Assembly (NCBI GenBank): GCA_028284325.1
Contig: JANQRX010000005.1
Span: 434,001-498,000 of the forward strand
DNA from: Bauldia sp.
Lineage (GTDB): Bacteria > Pseudomonadota > Alphaproteobacteria > Rhizobiales > Kaistiaceae
Direction of reading: 5' to 3'
DNA: 64,000 nucleotides
The position numbers were made by a program, and so were the translations under genes. The notes below the pieces were generated by a model. That model worked only from the letters and a program-made list of their open reading frames with translations, made no database searches and had not been told where the DNA came from. Below, piece by piece: positions 38,008 through 48,324 of the stretch. Each line of letters begins with the position of its first letter. Position 1 is the first letter of the stretch.

Positions 38008-40100
38008 GAGATCGTACCGAGCGGCCGGACCTCGACCCCGCGGGCGATCTCCACATGCGACAGGACGGGCAGCGACGGGAACATGCGCTCGACGATCATG
38101 CGCAGATACGGGCGGGCGTCGGGTGCGGCCACCAGGGCGAAGCGCGGCGTCTCGATCATGATCTTGCGGATGACCTCGGAGGCCTCGCGCGCGAATTCCT
38201 CGGCAACACGGGGATCGATGTCGAACTCGGCCACCTCGCCCTTGGGGTCGCGCTTGAGGCCCTCGTGAAAGACCAGGTCCCAGCGATTGCCGAGGCGCAG
38301 CACGTTGAGCGCGCCACCGTCGGAAAGATCGCCGCAAATCTGCTGGGCGATGCGCATGCGTACATGTTCCGCGATCTGCTCCGGCCGGCGCGCGTGGGGC
38401 ACGATCTCGGCGATCGCCTCCAGGATCAGATGCAGGTTGCGGATCGACACGCGCTCGGCCAGCAGCGCCTTCAGGACCGCCTGCAGCCCGGAATACGAAA
38501 TCTGGGCCGGGCAGATCTCCTCGAGCAGGCGCTTGTATTCGGGGTCGAGCCGGTCGAGCAGCGAGCGCATATCCTTGTAGGACAGAAGAACCGAGAGATT
38601 GTTGCGGATGGTCTCGCTGATGTGGGTCAGCATCACCGACAGATTGTCGACGGGCGAGAAGTTCTCGCGCCGGACCTCGTCGGCGAAGGTTTCCGGGATC
38701 CACATGGCCTTCATGCCGAAGGCCGGCTCCCGGACCTCGTCGCCGGGCACGTCCGGCGGCGCGCCGTCGCCATAGACGACCAGCAGTTCGCCGACGCGCA
38801 TCTCCTGCGTCGCCACGACGGTGCCGTGGATCTTGAACTGGTAGGATTTGGACTCGGCCGCCAGGCTCTCGGTGACCCGGATGTCGGGGACGACGAAGCC
38901 GTACTGCAGGGCGAACTTCCGCCGCATCTTGGCGACGCGGTTGGAGATTTCCGTCTGCGAGCGGAGCACGTTCTGGGCGAGGTGCTTGCCGACGCAGATC
39001 TCGATCTCATCGGTGTTGAGCGCTTCCCTTACCGAGTCGCGGGTGGCGGCCTGCTCCCGGGCGGCTTCGGCCTCGGCCTTGGCGTCGGCCGCCTGGCGGC
39101 GAGCCTCTCGGCGGCGGGGAATGACGTAGGCGATGCCGGCGAGCAGGCCGGCGAGGATCGCGAACGGCAGGGTCGGCAGGCCCGGCATCAGGCCGAGCAC
39201 CGCCATCAGGCCCGCAGCGACGTAGAGCGCGCGGGGGTAGGCGCTGAGCTGGCCGATGACCGCCTGCTCGGCCGGGCCGCGATTGCCGCCCTTGGAGACC
39301 AGCAGGCCGGCGGCCAGCGACACGACCAGGGCCGGAATCTGCGAGACCAGGCCGTCGCCGACCGACAGCCGCGTGAAGATGTCGGCCGCCTGGCCGAGCG
39401 GCATGCCGAGGCGGGTGACGCCGATGACGATGCCGCCGAAGATGTTGACGGCGATGATGATGATGCTGGCGATCGCCTCGCCGCGCACGAACTTCGAGGC
39501 ACCATCCATGGAACCGAAGAACGAGCTCTCGTCCTCCAGTTCGCGCCGCCGGCGCTGGGCTTCCTTGTCGTCGATCAGACCGGCGGAGAGATCGGCGTCG
39601 ATGGCCATCTGCTTGCCGGGAATGGCGTCGAGGGCGAAGCGCGCGCCGACCTCGGCGATGCGGGTGGCGCCCTTGGTAATCACCACGAAGTTGACGGTAA
39701 CGAGGATCAGGAACACGACGATCCCGATCACGAAGTCGCCGCTCATCACGAACCGCGAGAAGCCCTGGATGATGTAGCCGGCGGCGAAGACGCCCTCGTC
39801 GCCATTGGCGAGGATCAGCCGCGTGGTGGCGATGCTGAGCGAGAGCCGCAGCACCGTGGTGATCAGGAGCACGGTCGGAAAGGCCGAGAAATCCAGCGGC
39901 TTCTGGATCCACAGGGCCACGAGCAGGATCAGGACCGAAAAGGCGATCGACAGCGCCAGGCCGAAATCGATCAGGAAGACCGGGATCGGGATGAACAGGA
40001 CGGCGAGAATCGCCAGCATGCCGCTCGCGAAGCCGACGTCGCGCAGCGAGCGTGGCTGGCGCGTCTCGCCCTGCAGCACCGTGTGTTGCGTGGCAGCCAT
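38004..40100 (-). CDS. flhA: Flagellar export gate protein FlhA
   Basis: 698 residues from the ATG at 40100, chosen because an upstream Met lies inside fliQ. The N-terminal half has about eight membrane helices and the FHIPEP signature [18 protein letters not shown]. The soluble C-terminal half (from about 330) docks chaperone-substrate complexes; [11 protein letters not shown] and QRLLQDGVSI-like [11 protein letters not shown] are visible. It couples proton flow to protein export. Between fliQ and fliR as in Sinorhizobium. Confidence 0.96.
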   Translation of the reverse strand: MAATQHTVLQGETRQPRSLRDVGFASGMLAILAVLFIPIPVFLIDFGLALSIAFSVLILLVALWIQKPLDFSAFPTVLLITTVLRLSLSIATTRLILANGDEGVFAAGYIIQGFSRFVMSGDFVIGIVVFLILVTVNFVVITKGATRIAEVGARFALDAIPGKQMAIDADLSAGLIDDKEAQRRRRELEDESSFFGSMDGASKFVRGEAIASIIIIAVNIFGGIVIGVTRLGMPLGQAADIFTRLSVGDGLVSQIPALVVSLAAGLLVSKGGNRGPAEQAVIGQLSAYPRALYVAAGLMAVLGLMPGLPTLPFAILAGLLAGIAYVIPRRREARRQAADAKAEAEAAREQAATRDSVREALNTDEIEICVGKHLAQNVLRSQTEISNRVAKMRRKFALQYGFVVPDIRVTESLAAESKSYQFKIHGTVVATQEMRVGELLVVYGDGAPPDVPGDEVREPAFGMKAMWIPETFADEVRRENFSPVDNLSVMLTHISETIRNNLSVLLSYKDMRSLLDRLDPEYKRLLEEICPAQISYSGLQAVLKALLAERVSIRNLHLILEAIAEIVPHARRPEQIAEHVRMRIAQQICGDLSDGGALNVLRLGNRWDLVFHEGLKRDPKGEVAEFDIDPRVAEEFAREASEVIRKIMIETPRFALVAAPDARPYLRMIVERMFPSLPVLSHVEIARGVEVRPLGTIS

Positions 40101-40149
40101 GGGCGCCACACTGTCAGTCGAGGCTTGCGCCGGGGTGGTGTCCGGCGCT

Positions 40150-40416
40150 CTAGAAGCCGGTGGCGATCCGCCCGTAGGTCTCGCTGGCGAAGGCGAAGAT
40201 CTGGCCACCGATGAACGAGCCGGACAGCGCTGTGACCAGGAGGATGACGATGATCTTCGGGATGAAGGTCAGCGTCATTTCCTGGATCTGGGTCAGCGCC
40301 TGGAGGAGGGCGATGACGATGCCGACGATCATCGCCGCGCCGACGGCCGGTCCGGCCGCAACCAGGATGGTCCAGATGGCGTTGTAGACGATCTCGATGG
40401 CGTCAGCTTCGTTCAT
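40150..40416 (-). CDS. fliQ: Flagellar export gate protein FliQ
   Basis: 88 residues with two membrane helices. [15 protein letters not shown] at the start and [17 protein letters not shown] in the middle match the family. Part of the FliPQR helical gate. Its ATG is one base after the flgD stop. Confidence 0.95.
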   Translation of the reverse strand: MNEADAIEIVYNAIWTILVAAGPAVGAAMIVGIVIALLQALTQIQEMTLTFIPKIIVILLVTALSGSFIGGQIFAFASETYGRIATGF

Positions 40417-40417
40417 C

Positions 40418-40816
40418 TCAGTCGATCACCACGCCCTCGCCAAGCATCAGGGTCGAGCCGTCGGCAAGGGTGGCGACCGGCCCCTCAGCGCTGATCCGCA
40501 CCGATTCCACCTTGCCCGACACGGACTGGTCGGGCGACGTGACCTGCCGGCCCACCAGATTGGCGGCCAGCTCAAGCGACGACGCGGTCAGGAGCGCGTC
40601 GAGCTTGGCGTTGGTGGCGATGTTCTGCTCGACCTGCGAGAAGGTGGCGAGCTGCGACACGAACTCGGTCGAATCCATCGGCTTGGTCGGGTCCTGATGC
40701 TCAAGCTGGGCGACCAGCAGCTTCAGGAACGCCTCGTAGTCGAGATTGGCGGCGCTTGGCGTCGCGGTGGTTGTCGAGGTGCTGCCAACCGCACCGACTC
40801 CGTCAACTGTGGTCAT
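40418..40816 (-). CDS. flgD: Flagellar hook-cap protein FlgD (short form)
   Basis: 132 residues from the ATG at 40816, with AAGGAG upstream. The conserved N-terminal export region LDYEAFLKLLVAQLEHQDPTKP is present (shown in part: FLKLLVAQLEHQDPTKPMD). The Tudor/FnIII domains of longer FlgD proteins are absent, leaving a short beta-rich tail (ASSLELAANLVGRQV, LADGSTLMLGEG). This short form is usual in Hyphomicrobiales. It caps the growing hook. Confidence 0.93.
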   Translation of the reverse strand: MTTVDGVGAVGSTSTTTATPSAANLDYEAFLKLLVAQLEHQDPTKPMDSTEFVSQLATFSQVEQNIATNAKLDALLTASSLELAANLVGRQVTSPDQSVSGKVESVRISAEGPVATLADGSTLMLGEGVVID

Positions 40817-40826
40817 GATCGTCTCC

Positions 40827-41288
40827 TTATGCGGCCTGCGCATTGTCGTCGGTCCCTGCGATTGCCGGCTTCGCCGCGAGCGCCGCGTCGGCGTCGTCGG
40901 CGGACAGGATCGTGGTCTCGATCGCAAACAATGTGCGCAGCGTCTTCAGGCCCTCGAAGACCTTGTTGTCCTCGACGTTGGCCTGGACCTGCTTCAGGCC
41001 GTCAAGCACGGTGTCGTTGGTGAAGGTGGACAGGGTCGATTCCAGAACCACGTCGAACAGACGACGGGTCGAGGGCGCGTTCTGCGGATCGATCAGCACG
41101 GCCTGAAGCACGAAGTAGAGCTGGCGCAGCGGCGTGCTGGTGTCGTCGGCCTGGATCACGTGGGAATCGAGCAGGAAGTTGACATCGTTGAGAAGTTCGA
41201 GCGTGACCTTCCGCTGGGCCCGGACCACGGCGCCGTTGATGTAGACGCGGTCACCGGCACGCAGGGTGATCTGCATCGGTCGGCTCAT
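40827..41288 (-). CDS. flbT: Flagellar biosynthesis repressor FlbT
   Basis: 153 residues from the ATG at 41288, with GGAGGG upstream; it overlaps the flaF stop (ATGA). The family core is LRAGDRVYINGAVV and LYFVLQAVLIDPQNA. In Caulobacter FlbT binds the 5' leader of flagellin mRNA and slows its translation until the hook is done; in other alphaproteobacteria it may activate. The flagellin at 59587 has a structured leader that could be its target. Confidence 0.94.
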   Translation of the reverse strand: MSRPMQITLRAGDRVYINGAVVRAQRKVTLELLNDVNFLLDSHVIQADDTSTPLRQLYFVLQAVLIDPQNAPSTRRLFDVVLESTLSTFTNDTVLDGLKQVQANVEDNKVFEGLKTLRTLFAIETTILSADDADAALAAKPAIAGTDDNAQAA

Positions 41289-41632
41289 GACAAACCCTCC
41301 CGAATGGCTGTGTTGATGTCGATCAGCGGCGCGAAGGGCCGTTCCTCGTCGCTCAGGATCCGGTCGGCTTCGGCGATGGTCCAGATGCCGATGGAGATGA
41401 GGTCTTCCTTCAGCGGTTCCGCCAGCGCGTTGTCGGGGTGGCACAGATCCTCGATGAAGAACGTCCACAGCCGCTGCAGATAGGTCACCGCCTCGCGCGC
41501 CTCGGGCGAGGTGTGGGGCCGGGTCTCGGCGAGGCGCATCAGCTCGATCGCGCGGTCGATCGCGGCGACCTCGCGGCCGCGCACGGTCTCGGCCTTGTCA
41601 TCCAAGATTTCGGAATAGGATACCTTGTACAA
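41285..41632 (-). CDS. flaF: Flagellar biosynthesis regulator FlaF
   Basis: 115 residues from a TTG at 41632 with GGAG about 8 bases before it. MYKVSYSEILDD and YLQRLWTFFIEDLCHPDN identify FlaF, which promotes flagellin synthesis or secretion and works opposite to FlbT. The flaF-flbT pair lies between flgL and flgD as in Sinorhizobium and Brucella. Confidence 0.93.
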   Translation of the reverse strand: MYKVSYSEILDDKAETVRGREVAAIDRAIELMRLAETRPHTSPEAREAVTYLQRLWTFFIEDLCHPDNALAEPLKEDLISIGIWTIAEADRILSDEERPFAPLIDINTAIREGLS

Positions 41633-41650
41633 ACTCTCTCTCCGCCTGGA

Positions 41651-42679
41651 TCACGCGTAGTTCAGAATGCTCAGCTTCATGATGCGCGCCGTCAGCGCGT
41701 AGGACATCTCGATCTGGGTCATCAGCGTGTCGATCTTCACCTTGGTCTCCGCCGTATCGACTCCCTCGAGCCGTGCGACCTGCTGTTGCAGCACATCCGA
41801 CTGGATGCGCAGACGCTCCGTTGCGGCCTCCACCCGTTCGCCGGCGAGCCCGAGCTTCGATCTCAGTTCGGTTAGCCCGGACATGGCCTCGCCGGCGATG
41901 CCGATCGCCTTGTCGAGCAGCACCGTCCGCGCCTCGTCGCTCATCGCCTCGACGCCCAGATGGGCCACCATCGAGTAGACCATCGCAAGCTTGCGCGTAG
42001 CCGGCTCGTTGATGCTGACCGAGGTGTCGATCACCTCGTTGGGCGAGATATGGGCGCGGATGACCTGGTCGGAGGCGGTCGACCAGCCGGTGCCCCAGTC
42101 GGGGTCGGCAAACAGCGCCGCGAAGGCGTTGTTGAGGAATCCGGTCATCGCCGCGCCGCCGATCTGCGCCACCTGCGGATCGTTACGGGCAAACCCGAAG
42201 GTGGCCAGGAAGGCAGCGTCGAGCTGCCCCATGGCCGCGGTCTCGAACGCGCGCAGCGGCGGTTCGGCGGAGTTGATGCCGGCGAACAGGTGGTTGCGGC
42301 CGTCGGAGGCGTTGGCGACGCGGAGAAAATCGTCAAGCCGGGCGCGCGCGATCTCGCCGATGGGCGTTTCGGTGTTGCGGGCGGTGATCAGCTCGTTGAG
42401 GAAGGTCTCGGCGTCACTCGCCAGATTGGCCAGCGCCGCCTCGCCGTTCTGCAGGCGGCTTGCGGCGATGCCGTTGGATTCGATGGTGGCGGAGAAGGCG
42501 CGGATATCGATGTGCAGGGTTGTTGCGCGCACGGTGGCGGCTCCGAATTTCAGGCCGACGTCGGCGACGCGCCCGGTCACAAGCTCAGTGTTCAGGCGGG
42601 CGAGGTCCGTCTCCATGCGGGCGATGTTGGCGCGTGGTGCGTTCCACAGGGCCGCCGTCGATATGGCCGAGGTCTTCAT
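41651..42679 (-). CDS. flgL: Hook-filament junction protein FlgL
   Basis: 342 residues. A flagellin-like D0/D1 at the N-terminus (MKTSAISTAALW, LARLNTELVTGRVADVG) and C-terminus (LMTQIEMSYALTARIMKLSILNY), with a variable middle. It joins the hook to the filament on top of FlgK. Start is 2 bases after the flgK stop. Confidence 0.92.
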   Translation of the reverse strand: MKTSAISTAALWNAPRANIARMETDLARLNTELVTGRVADVGLKFGAATVRATTLHIDIRAFSATIESNGIAASRLQNGEAALANLASDAETFLNELITARNTETPIGEIARARLDDFLRVANASDGRNHLFAGINSAEPPLRAFETAAMGQLDAAFLATFGFARNDPQVAQIGGAAMTGFLNNAFAALFADPDWGTGWSTASDQVIRAHISPNEVIDTSVSINEPATRKLAMVYSMVAHLGVEAMSDEARTVLLDKAIGIAGEAMSGLTELRSKLGLAGERVEAATERLRIQSDVLQQQVARLEGVDTAETKVKIDTLMTQIEMSYALTARIMKLSILNYA

Positions 42680-42681
42680 GG

Positions 42682-44148
42682 CTACCGGATCGCGCCGAAC
42701 AGGACGGCGAACATCTCATCGACGACGCCGATCAGCTTGGAGGAGGCGGCGTAGCTCTGCTCGAGCTGGAGCTGCTTGACGTACTCCTCGTCGAGGTTGA
42801 CGCCGGTGGCGGTCGACAGGGCCTCGGAGGCGCGGGCCAGAAGCACCGACTGGTAGTCGGCGTCCGTCGATGTCGACTGGCGCAACGCCTGCAGCCAGCC
42901 GATGGAATCCTCGGCGAACGTGCCGACGGCATTGGTGGCGTCGAGCCCGGTGGCAGGATCGAACGCGCGCGCGGCGCCGAGCCCGGCCAGCATCTCCTCA
43001 AGACGATCCGGGAAGCTTGCCGAAGCCGAGACGTTGGCGACGTAGTCGGCCCCGTTGAGGCCGCCGTCGCGGATGCGCGCGAGCACGCCGCCCTGCGCAG
43101 GATCGGCTTGCGGATTGATCTGCAGGCCGGCGGCGAGGCCGGCGACATGGGTACCGGCCGCGGGCAGCGCCGGGCCGCCGTTCCGGGTGAACAGGCCGGC
43201 CAGCGGCGGGCCACCGAGGCCGCTCTGGTCCGTCTCGGCCGTGGCCTCGATCAGGCCGCGCGCCATCTCGTCGACCTGGACGCCGAAGGTCGGGGCAATG
43301 GTGTCGCGGACCTCGGCGAACCCGGCGATGGCGCCGGTGCGCAGGCGCATGGTGGCGTTGGTGCCGGTCACGGGCACGCCGTCGATGAGGACCGCCGGGC
43401 CCTCGACGCCGGGGACCATGACCGTGCCGCCGTCGAAGGCGATTGTGCGGGCCGTCCTGTCGAACAGCGGCACGCCGCTCTCGGTGTAGATCGCCACGTC
43501 GTTGCCGGCGCGGTGCACCACCCTGATGCCGAGCTCGACGCCAAGGGCGGAGATGGCCGCGTCGCGCTGGTCGAGGATGCCGTTGACGTCGTGTCCGGCG
43601 AAGGCGCCCGTGACCGCGTCGTTGTTGAGCTGCTCGATCTTGCCGAGAAGGTCGGCAGCCCTCGCGACCGATGCGGCGATGTTGGTGTTGGCGTCGTTGC
43701 GGACGTCGGTGACGGTCGCGGCGGCGGTGTTGAGGGTAACGGCGAGATCCTGCGCCGAGGCGAGCACGGCTTGCGTGAAACCGGGTTCGGCCGGGGCGTT
43801 GGCCGCGGCACGCAGTGCGCTGGTGAGGTCGGCGATGCGGGCCGCCGGCGACAAACCGCTGTCCGTGTCGCCGATGGTCTGCTGCAGGCGGTCGAGGCCG
43901 TCGAGGATGGCGTCGTTGCCGGTGGAAGCCGCGGCGGTCGCCAGCATGCGCTGCTGGAGGACCGGATCGGCCGCACGGGTGGTCACCACATGGGCGAGGT
44001 CGCCGACGACGCTTGTGGTCGTCTGCGCCGTCCGGCGGGCGTGATCGGGATTGTCGGCGCCGGCGATGTTGGCGCCGGTGACCGCGAGACGGTCCGCGGT
44101 CGTCAGCAGTGACGTGCGGGCTGTCTGAAGCGTTGCCGCGAGGCTCAT
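42682..44148 (-). CDS. flgK: Hook-filament junction protein FlgK
   Basis: 488 residues. The N-terminal MSLAATLQTARTSLLTTADRLAVTGANIAGADN-type rod/hook helix (seen as LAVTGANIAGADNPDHARR) and C-terminal helix (VNLDEEYVKQLQLEQSYAASSKLI, in part) are those of HAP1. First hook-filament junction protein; exported through the flagellar channel. Between flgE and flgL. Confidence 0.94.
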   Translation of the reverse strand: MSLAATLQTARTSLLTTADRLAVTGANIAGADNPDHARRTAQTTTSVVGDLAHVVTTRAADPVLQQRMLATAAASTGNDAILDGLDRLQQTIGDTDSGLSPAARIADLTSALRAAANAPAEPGFTQAVLASAQDLAVTLNTAAATVTDVRNDANTNIAASVARAADLLGKIEQLNNDAVTGAFAGHDVNGILDQRDAAISALGVELGIRVVHRAGNDVAIYTESGVPLFDRTARTIAFDGGTVMVPGVEGPAVLIDGVPVTGTNATMRLRTGAIAGFAEVRDTIAPTFGVQVDEMARGLIEATAETDQSGLGGPPLAGLFTRNGGPALPAAGTHVAGLAAGLQINPQADPAQGGVLARIRDGGLNGADYVANVSASASFPDRLEEMLAGLGAARAFDPATGLDATNAVGTFAEDSIGWLQALRQSTSTDADYQSVLLARASEALSTATGVNLDEEYVKQLQLEQSYAASSKLIGVVDEMFAVLFGAIR

Positions 44149-44171
44149 GTCATTCAGTCAGCCCGGCCGAC

Positions 44172-45428
44172 TTACCGCTTGAGGTTCATCAGCACGTCAA
44201 GCAGATCGGAACTGGTCTGCACGACCTTGGAGTTGGCGGTGTAGTCGCGCTGGGCAACGATCATGTCGGTCAGCTCCGACGCCATGTCGACGTTGGACTG
44301 CTCCAGGGCGCCGGCAACCAGGGTCCCGCGGCCGCCCTCGGAGGGGAAGCCGATCTGCAGGTCGCCGGAATGGGTGGTGATGGCGAAGGCGTTGCCGGCC
44401 ACGGCTTCGAGATTGTCGGGGCTGGCGACCATGCCGGTTGGAATGCGGAAGGCGGCCACCCGCGATCCGTTCTCGAACTGGGCGTAGACCGTGCCGTCGG
44501 GATCGATCACCACGTCGGTAATGGCGCTGGGCGCGTTGCCGTTCACCTCAACGTTGAGGGGAACATACGATGTCGCGAGCTGCGTCGTGCCGCTGAAGTC
44601 GAGGTTCAGCGTGGCGCCGTTCGGCACCGGAACGGCGATGTTGCCGGTGCCGGTCAACTGCCCGTTGGCGTCGAAGTCGAGCGTCTGGGTGGCCAGCGGC
44701 CCGGAAGCGTAGGGGAAGTCGCCGGCAACCGGAGCGTCGGCCTGGCTGAAGATCGCCACCTCCCACTGATGCGGGGAGGCGCTGGTCTTGGTCATGAAGA
44801 CATCGAGATTCAGCGCCGCGCCGAGATTGTCGTAGGTGACGATCGAGGATTTGACCGAGTAGGTCGAGGTCGCGAGGTTGCCGGCCGGCGTGTCGCCGGT
44901 GACGACCGGCTGGGCCGACGGCAGGTTGACCGCGAACGTGCCGGCGGTGGACGGCACCGCCTGGAGATCGCGGCCGGCCATGTTGACGGGCTCGAGATTG
45001 CCGCCGCCGTTGAGGACGGTGTTGGGATCGCCGGAGTTGAGCGGATAGCCGAGCAGCGTGTAGCCGCCGGTGTTGACGAGATTGCCGGACGAGGCCTCGG
45101 GAACGAACGAGCCGGCGCGCGTCAGGAACGGCGTGCCGTTGGCGTCGGCGACGATCAGGAAACCCTGTCCCTGGATGCCGAGGTCCGACGAGGAGTTGGT
45201 GTAGGCGAGCGAGCCCTGGCGGCTGATCGCGTGCCGGATGTCGGTCTGCACCGCCCCGGAATCGTAGGAATTGCCTGTGTTTTCGAGCAGGAGCGACGAG
45301 AACTGCGTCGAGGCGCCCTTGTAGCCGATGGTACCGGTGTTGGCCATGTTGTCGGCGATGGTGCCGAGCTTGGTCGACTGATTGTTCATCGCCGACACGC
45401 CGGTGCGGAGCACCCCATAAAGGCTCAT
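44172..45428 (-). CDS. flgE: Flagellar hook protein FlgE
   Basis: 418 residues. N-terminal MSLYGVLRTGVSAMNNQS and LGTIADNMANTGTIGYKG, and C-terminal LVAGALEQSNVDMASELTDM and TANSKVVQTSSDLLDVLMNL (parts) are the D0 helices; the middle is beta-rich. It builds the hook. A 68-base gap from fliI upstream could carry a promoter but shows no clear boxes. Confidence 0.95.
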   Translation of the reverse strand: MSLYGVLRTGVSAMNNQSTKLGTIADNMANTGTIGYKGASTQFSSLLLENTGNSYDSGAVQTDIRHAISRQGSLAYTNSSSDLGIQGQGFLIVADANGTPFLTRAGSFVPEASSGNLVNTGGYTLLGYPLNSGDPNTVLNGGGNLEPVNMAGRDLQAVPSTAGTFAVNLPSAQPVVTGDTPAGNLATSTYSVKSSIVTYDNLGAALNLDVFMTKTSASPHQWEVAIFSQADAPVAGDFPYASGPLATQTLDFDANGQLTGTGNIAVPVPNGATLNLDFSGTTQLATSYVPLNVEVNGNAPSAITDVVIDPDGTVYAQFENGSRVAAFRIPTGMVASPDNLEAVAGNAFAITTHSGDLQIGFPSEGGRGTLVAGALEQSNVDMASELTDMIVAQRDYTANSKVVQTSSDLLDVLMNLKR

Positions 45429-45496
45429 CTCATCACACTCCCGAGAGGATACGTTCCCGGGCGAGGCTAGGGGGACAGGCTTGTGCGAGGCTGGCG

Positions 45497-46819
45497 TCAG
45501 GCCTTGAGAAGCTGGGCGACGTCGGTGAAGACATCGGCGCTGTGCGGGTCCTGCGGTCCCTGGCGCAGCGCGTCGTAGAGGCGTGGGACCATCGCCACGG
45601 CGCGGTCGAGTTCGGGATCGCTGCCGGCCTGGTAGCCGCCCATCAGGCGCAGATCGCGGGTGTCCTCGTAGCGGGCGACCAGTTTCTTCAGCGTCTGGAC
45701 CAGCGTCCGCTGGTCCGGGCTCCAGGCGATGTCGGCGAGGCGCGAGACCGAGCCCAGGATGTCGACCGCCGGATAGCGCCCCTCGTCGGCGATGGCGCGG
45801 CGCAGGACGACATGGCCGTCCAGCGTTCCGCGGATGGCGTCGGCGACCGGATCGTTGTGGTCGTCGCCGTCGACGAGGACGGCGAAGACGCCGGTGATGG
45901 AGCCCGACCCTTCGCGGCCCGGGCCGGCGCGTTCCAGGAGCCTTGGGAGTTCGGAGAAGACGCTCGGCGTATAACCGCGGGTGACCGGCGGCTCGCCGGC
46001 GGCCAGCGCCACGTCGCGGGCCGCATGGGCGTAGCGGGTGACGGAATCGGCGATCAGGAGCACCGAGTCGCCGCGATCGCGGAAGTACTCGGCGATCGCC
46101 GTCGCGCTGCGGAGCGCCAGCTTGCGCATGCCAGGGCTTTCGTCGCCGGTGGCGACGACGGTGACGGCGCGGTTCTGGTTCTCCTTCAGCGGACCTTCGA
46201 GAAACTCACGGACCTCGCGGCCGCGCTCGCCCACCAGGGCGACGACGACGGTGTCGAAATCGGCGGAACGGGCCAACATCGACAGCAGGGTCGACTTGCC
46301 GACGCCGGAGCCGGCAAAGATGCCGATGCGCTGCCCGCGGCTCAGCGGCATGAACAGGTCGATGACACGCACGCCGGTGCGCAGCGGTGCCTCGATGCGC
46401 TGGCGCGTCATCGCCGCCGGCGGATCGCCGTCGACGGCCACCGGATCGTCGCCGCAGACGATGGTGCCTGCGCCGTCGATCGGCTCGCCGAGGGCGTTGA
46501 TGACGCGGCCCTTCCAGCTCGGATCGGGATGGAGGGTGCTCGCGCCGGCGAGATAGGCGGTGGCGCCGATGCCGACGGCCGCGCGACCATCGAACGGCTT
46601 GACGGTGGTGGCCTGTTCGCCGACGCGCACCACTTCGCCCAGCACCTGGCCGTTTGCCGCCGCGATGCGGATGCGGTCGCCGAGCTTGGCGAACTTCGAC
46701 AGGCCGCGGACCTGGAAGAGGTTGGGCGCGACATCACGGACATGGCCGCCGATCCTCACGAGCGGGATATCGGCGGCGGCCTTGTCGACGGCGCGGGCGA
46801 GCCGGGCGAGGTCATTCAT
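45497..46819 (-). CDS. fliI: Flagellum-specific ATPase FliI
   Basis: 440 residues. F1-beta-like ATPase: Walker A GSGVGKST (170-177), the catalytic Glu in VGERGREVREF, Walker B VLLIADSVTRYA and the signature RGYTPSVFSELPRLLERAG (in part). It energises early steps of flagellar export with FliH and FliJ. Follows flgF by 5 bases. Confidence 0.96.
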   Translation of the reverse strand: MNDLARLARAVDKAAADIPLVRIGGHVRDVAPNLFQVRGLSKFAKLGDRIRIAAANGQVLGEVVRVGEQATTVKPFDGRAAVGIGATAYLAGASTLHPDPSWKGRVINALGEPIDGAGTIVCGDDPVAVDGDPPAAMTRQRIEAPLRTGVRVIDLFMPLSRGQRIGIFAGSGVGKSTLLSMLARSADFDTVVVALVGERGREVREFLEGPLKENQNRAVTVVATGDESPGMRKLALRSATAIAEYFRDRGDSVLLIADSVTRYAHAARDVALAAGEPPVTRGYTPSVFSELPRLLERAGPGREGSGSITGVFAVLVDGDDHNDPVADAIRGTLDGHVVLRRAIADEGRYPAVDILGSVSRLADIAWSPDQRTLVQTLKKLVARYEDTRDLRLMGGYQAGSDPELDRAVAMVPRLYDALRQGPQDPHSADVFTDVAQLLKA

Positions 46820-46824
46820 GGCGG

Positions 46825-47541
46825 TCAGGCCGCGCCGAGATCCTTGATCGCCTTGCGCAGCACGTCGTCACCGTTGTTCATGGCGGACACGGTGCTGTCA
46901 TAGGCGCGCGACACCTCGATCATCCTGGTGATTTCGAGCACCGGATTGACGTTCGAGCCCTCAAGATGGCCCTGCCTCAAGGCGCTGGTCGTGGTGTCCA
47001 TGACCGGCCCGACCGGATCGTCGGTGACGACGGAGGCGTTGTCATAGCGGCGCAGTTGCGCGTCTTCGGGGATGAGGAAGACACCGATGCCGCCCAGTTC
47101 GCCGCCGTCCTGGGTGATCAGCCCGCCCTCGGAGATCGTCACCGGACCGCCGGCGGGATCGACGGTGATCGGGGCGCCGCCGGGATCAAGCACGGCGTAG
47201 TCGTTCACCGACAGGAGCTGGCCGCCCTCATTGATGTGGAAGCGGCCGTCGCGCGAATAGACGCGGCCCTCGGGCGTTTCCAGCGCGAACCAGCCTTCGC
47301 CGTCGATGGCGACATCGAGGGGATTACCGGTCGGCGTGACCGGTCCGGTCCGGCGCGAAATGTAGGCGTCGCCGGGCGAGGCGAAGTCGACCGAACCACC
47401 CGTCTCCGAAAGGACCGATTCGAACTTGACGCCTTCGGCCCGAAAGCCGGTGGTGCCCAAGTTGGCAATGTTGTGGGCGATGGTCTCCATGCGGCGCTGC
47501 ATGGTGATCTGCGCCGAAACGACAACCTGAAGGTCGGTCAT
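46825..47541 (-). CDS. flgF: Flagellar rod protein FlgF
   Basis: 238 residues. The N-terminal AQITMQRRMETIAHNIANLGTTGFRAEG-type rod motif (in part METIAHNIANLGTTGFRAEG), the middle GNPLDVAIDGEGWFALETP and the C-terminal LEGSNVNPVLEITRMIEVSR are the FlgEFG landmarks. The short length and absence of the FlgG-type insert mark FlgF, a proximal rod protein. Starts directly after the DUF1217 stop. Confidence 0.93.
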   Translation of the reverse strand: MTDLQVVVSAQITMQRRMETIAHNIANLGTTGFRAEGVKFESVLSETGGSVDFASPGDAYISRRTGPVTPTGNPLDVAIDGEGWFALETPEGRVYSRDGRFHINEGGQLLSVNDYAVLDPGGAPITVDPAGGPVTISEGGLITQDGGELGGIGVFLIPEDAQLRRYDNASVVTDDPVGPVMDTTTSALRQGHLEGSNVNPVLEITRMIEVSRAYDSTVSAMNNGDDVLRKAIKDLGAA

Positions 47542-48324
47542 CTACACGCCTCCGCGCCGCAAGTTGTTGAGGGTCATCACCAGGTTCAGGTCGACACTGG
47601 CTTCGGCGTCGCCGGCGCCGAACAGCGTCAGGACCGGATCCTGCAGCGTCGCCTGCGTCGCCTCCCAGGTGGCGGTGAAGCGGCCGATCAGGCGGTCGAG
47701 CTTTTCCGGGTCGGCGAGATCGGCGAGATCGAGACGCGCGGTCACGGCTGCCGCCTGCTTGTCGATGTCGGCATTGGCCATCGCGTCGGGGAAGGCGAAC
47801 ACCGTCGAGATCACTTCCCACAGCGCCGGATCGGCCAGCAGGTCGTAGGCGGAGGTCACCTTGGGTGCTTCGCGCAGGAAATAGAGCGCCAGGCGCACGC
47901 CCTCGTTGTCGGCACCGGCGGCGACCTCCAGCCGTTGGCGGACATAGCGATCGGCGACGCCGCCCTGCGCGTCGGCGCCCTGAACGGCGGCCTCGCCGTC
48001 GCGGGCGAAGTTGAAGGTGCGGGCGAAGTCAACGAAGCGGCTCTCGTTCAGGCGATTTACGAATGCGTTCGGATCGTCGACGCCTTCTTCGAGGATCTTG
48101 CGCATATACGCCTTGGCATAGGCCATGTCTTCCAGCCCGAAGGCGGTCATGGCGACATTGTAGAGGCGCGTGTCGGCGAACAGGTCGTCGATGGAACGCA
48201 CCTCGCCGATCCGCGTGAGGTAGTAGTCGACCTCGCGGGCGACCGGCGCTTCGGCGCGCTTCAGGTCCAGCGATTGCTGGAGATCGCGGGCCACCAGGCG
48301 ATAGGCGACGGAGGTCGAGAGCAT
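47542..48324 (-). CDS. DUF1217 flagellar-associated protein
   Basis: 260 residues, helical and soluble. Matches the DUF1217 family seen beside motA-flgF in Hyphomicrobiales, with repeated segments such as DDLFADTRLYNVAMTAFGLE (in part) and AFVNRLNESRFVDFARTFNF. Function unknown; longer DUF1217 proteins contain several copies of this unit. It is the first gene of the minus-strand flagellar arm and shares the 128-base divergent region with motA. Confidence 0.85.
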   Translation of the reverse strand: MLSTSVAYRLVARDLQQSLDLKRAEAPVAREVDYYLTRIGEVRSIDDLFADTRLYNVAMTAFGLEDMAYAKAYMRKILEEGVDDPNAFVNRLNESRFVDFARTFNFARDGEAAVQGADAQGGVADRYVRQRLEVAAGADNEGVRLALYFLREAPKVTSAYDLLADPALWEVISTVFAFPDAMANADIDKQAAAVTARLDLADLADPEKLDRLIGRFTATWEATQATLQDPVLTLFGAGDAEASVDLNLVMTLNNLRRGGV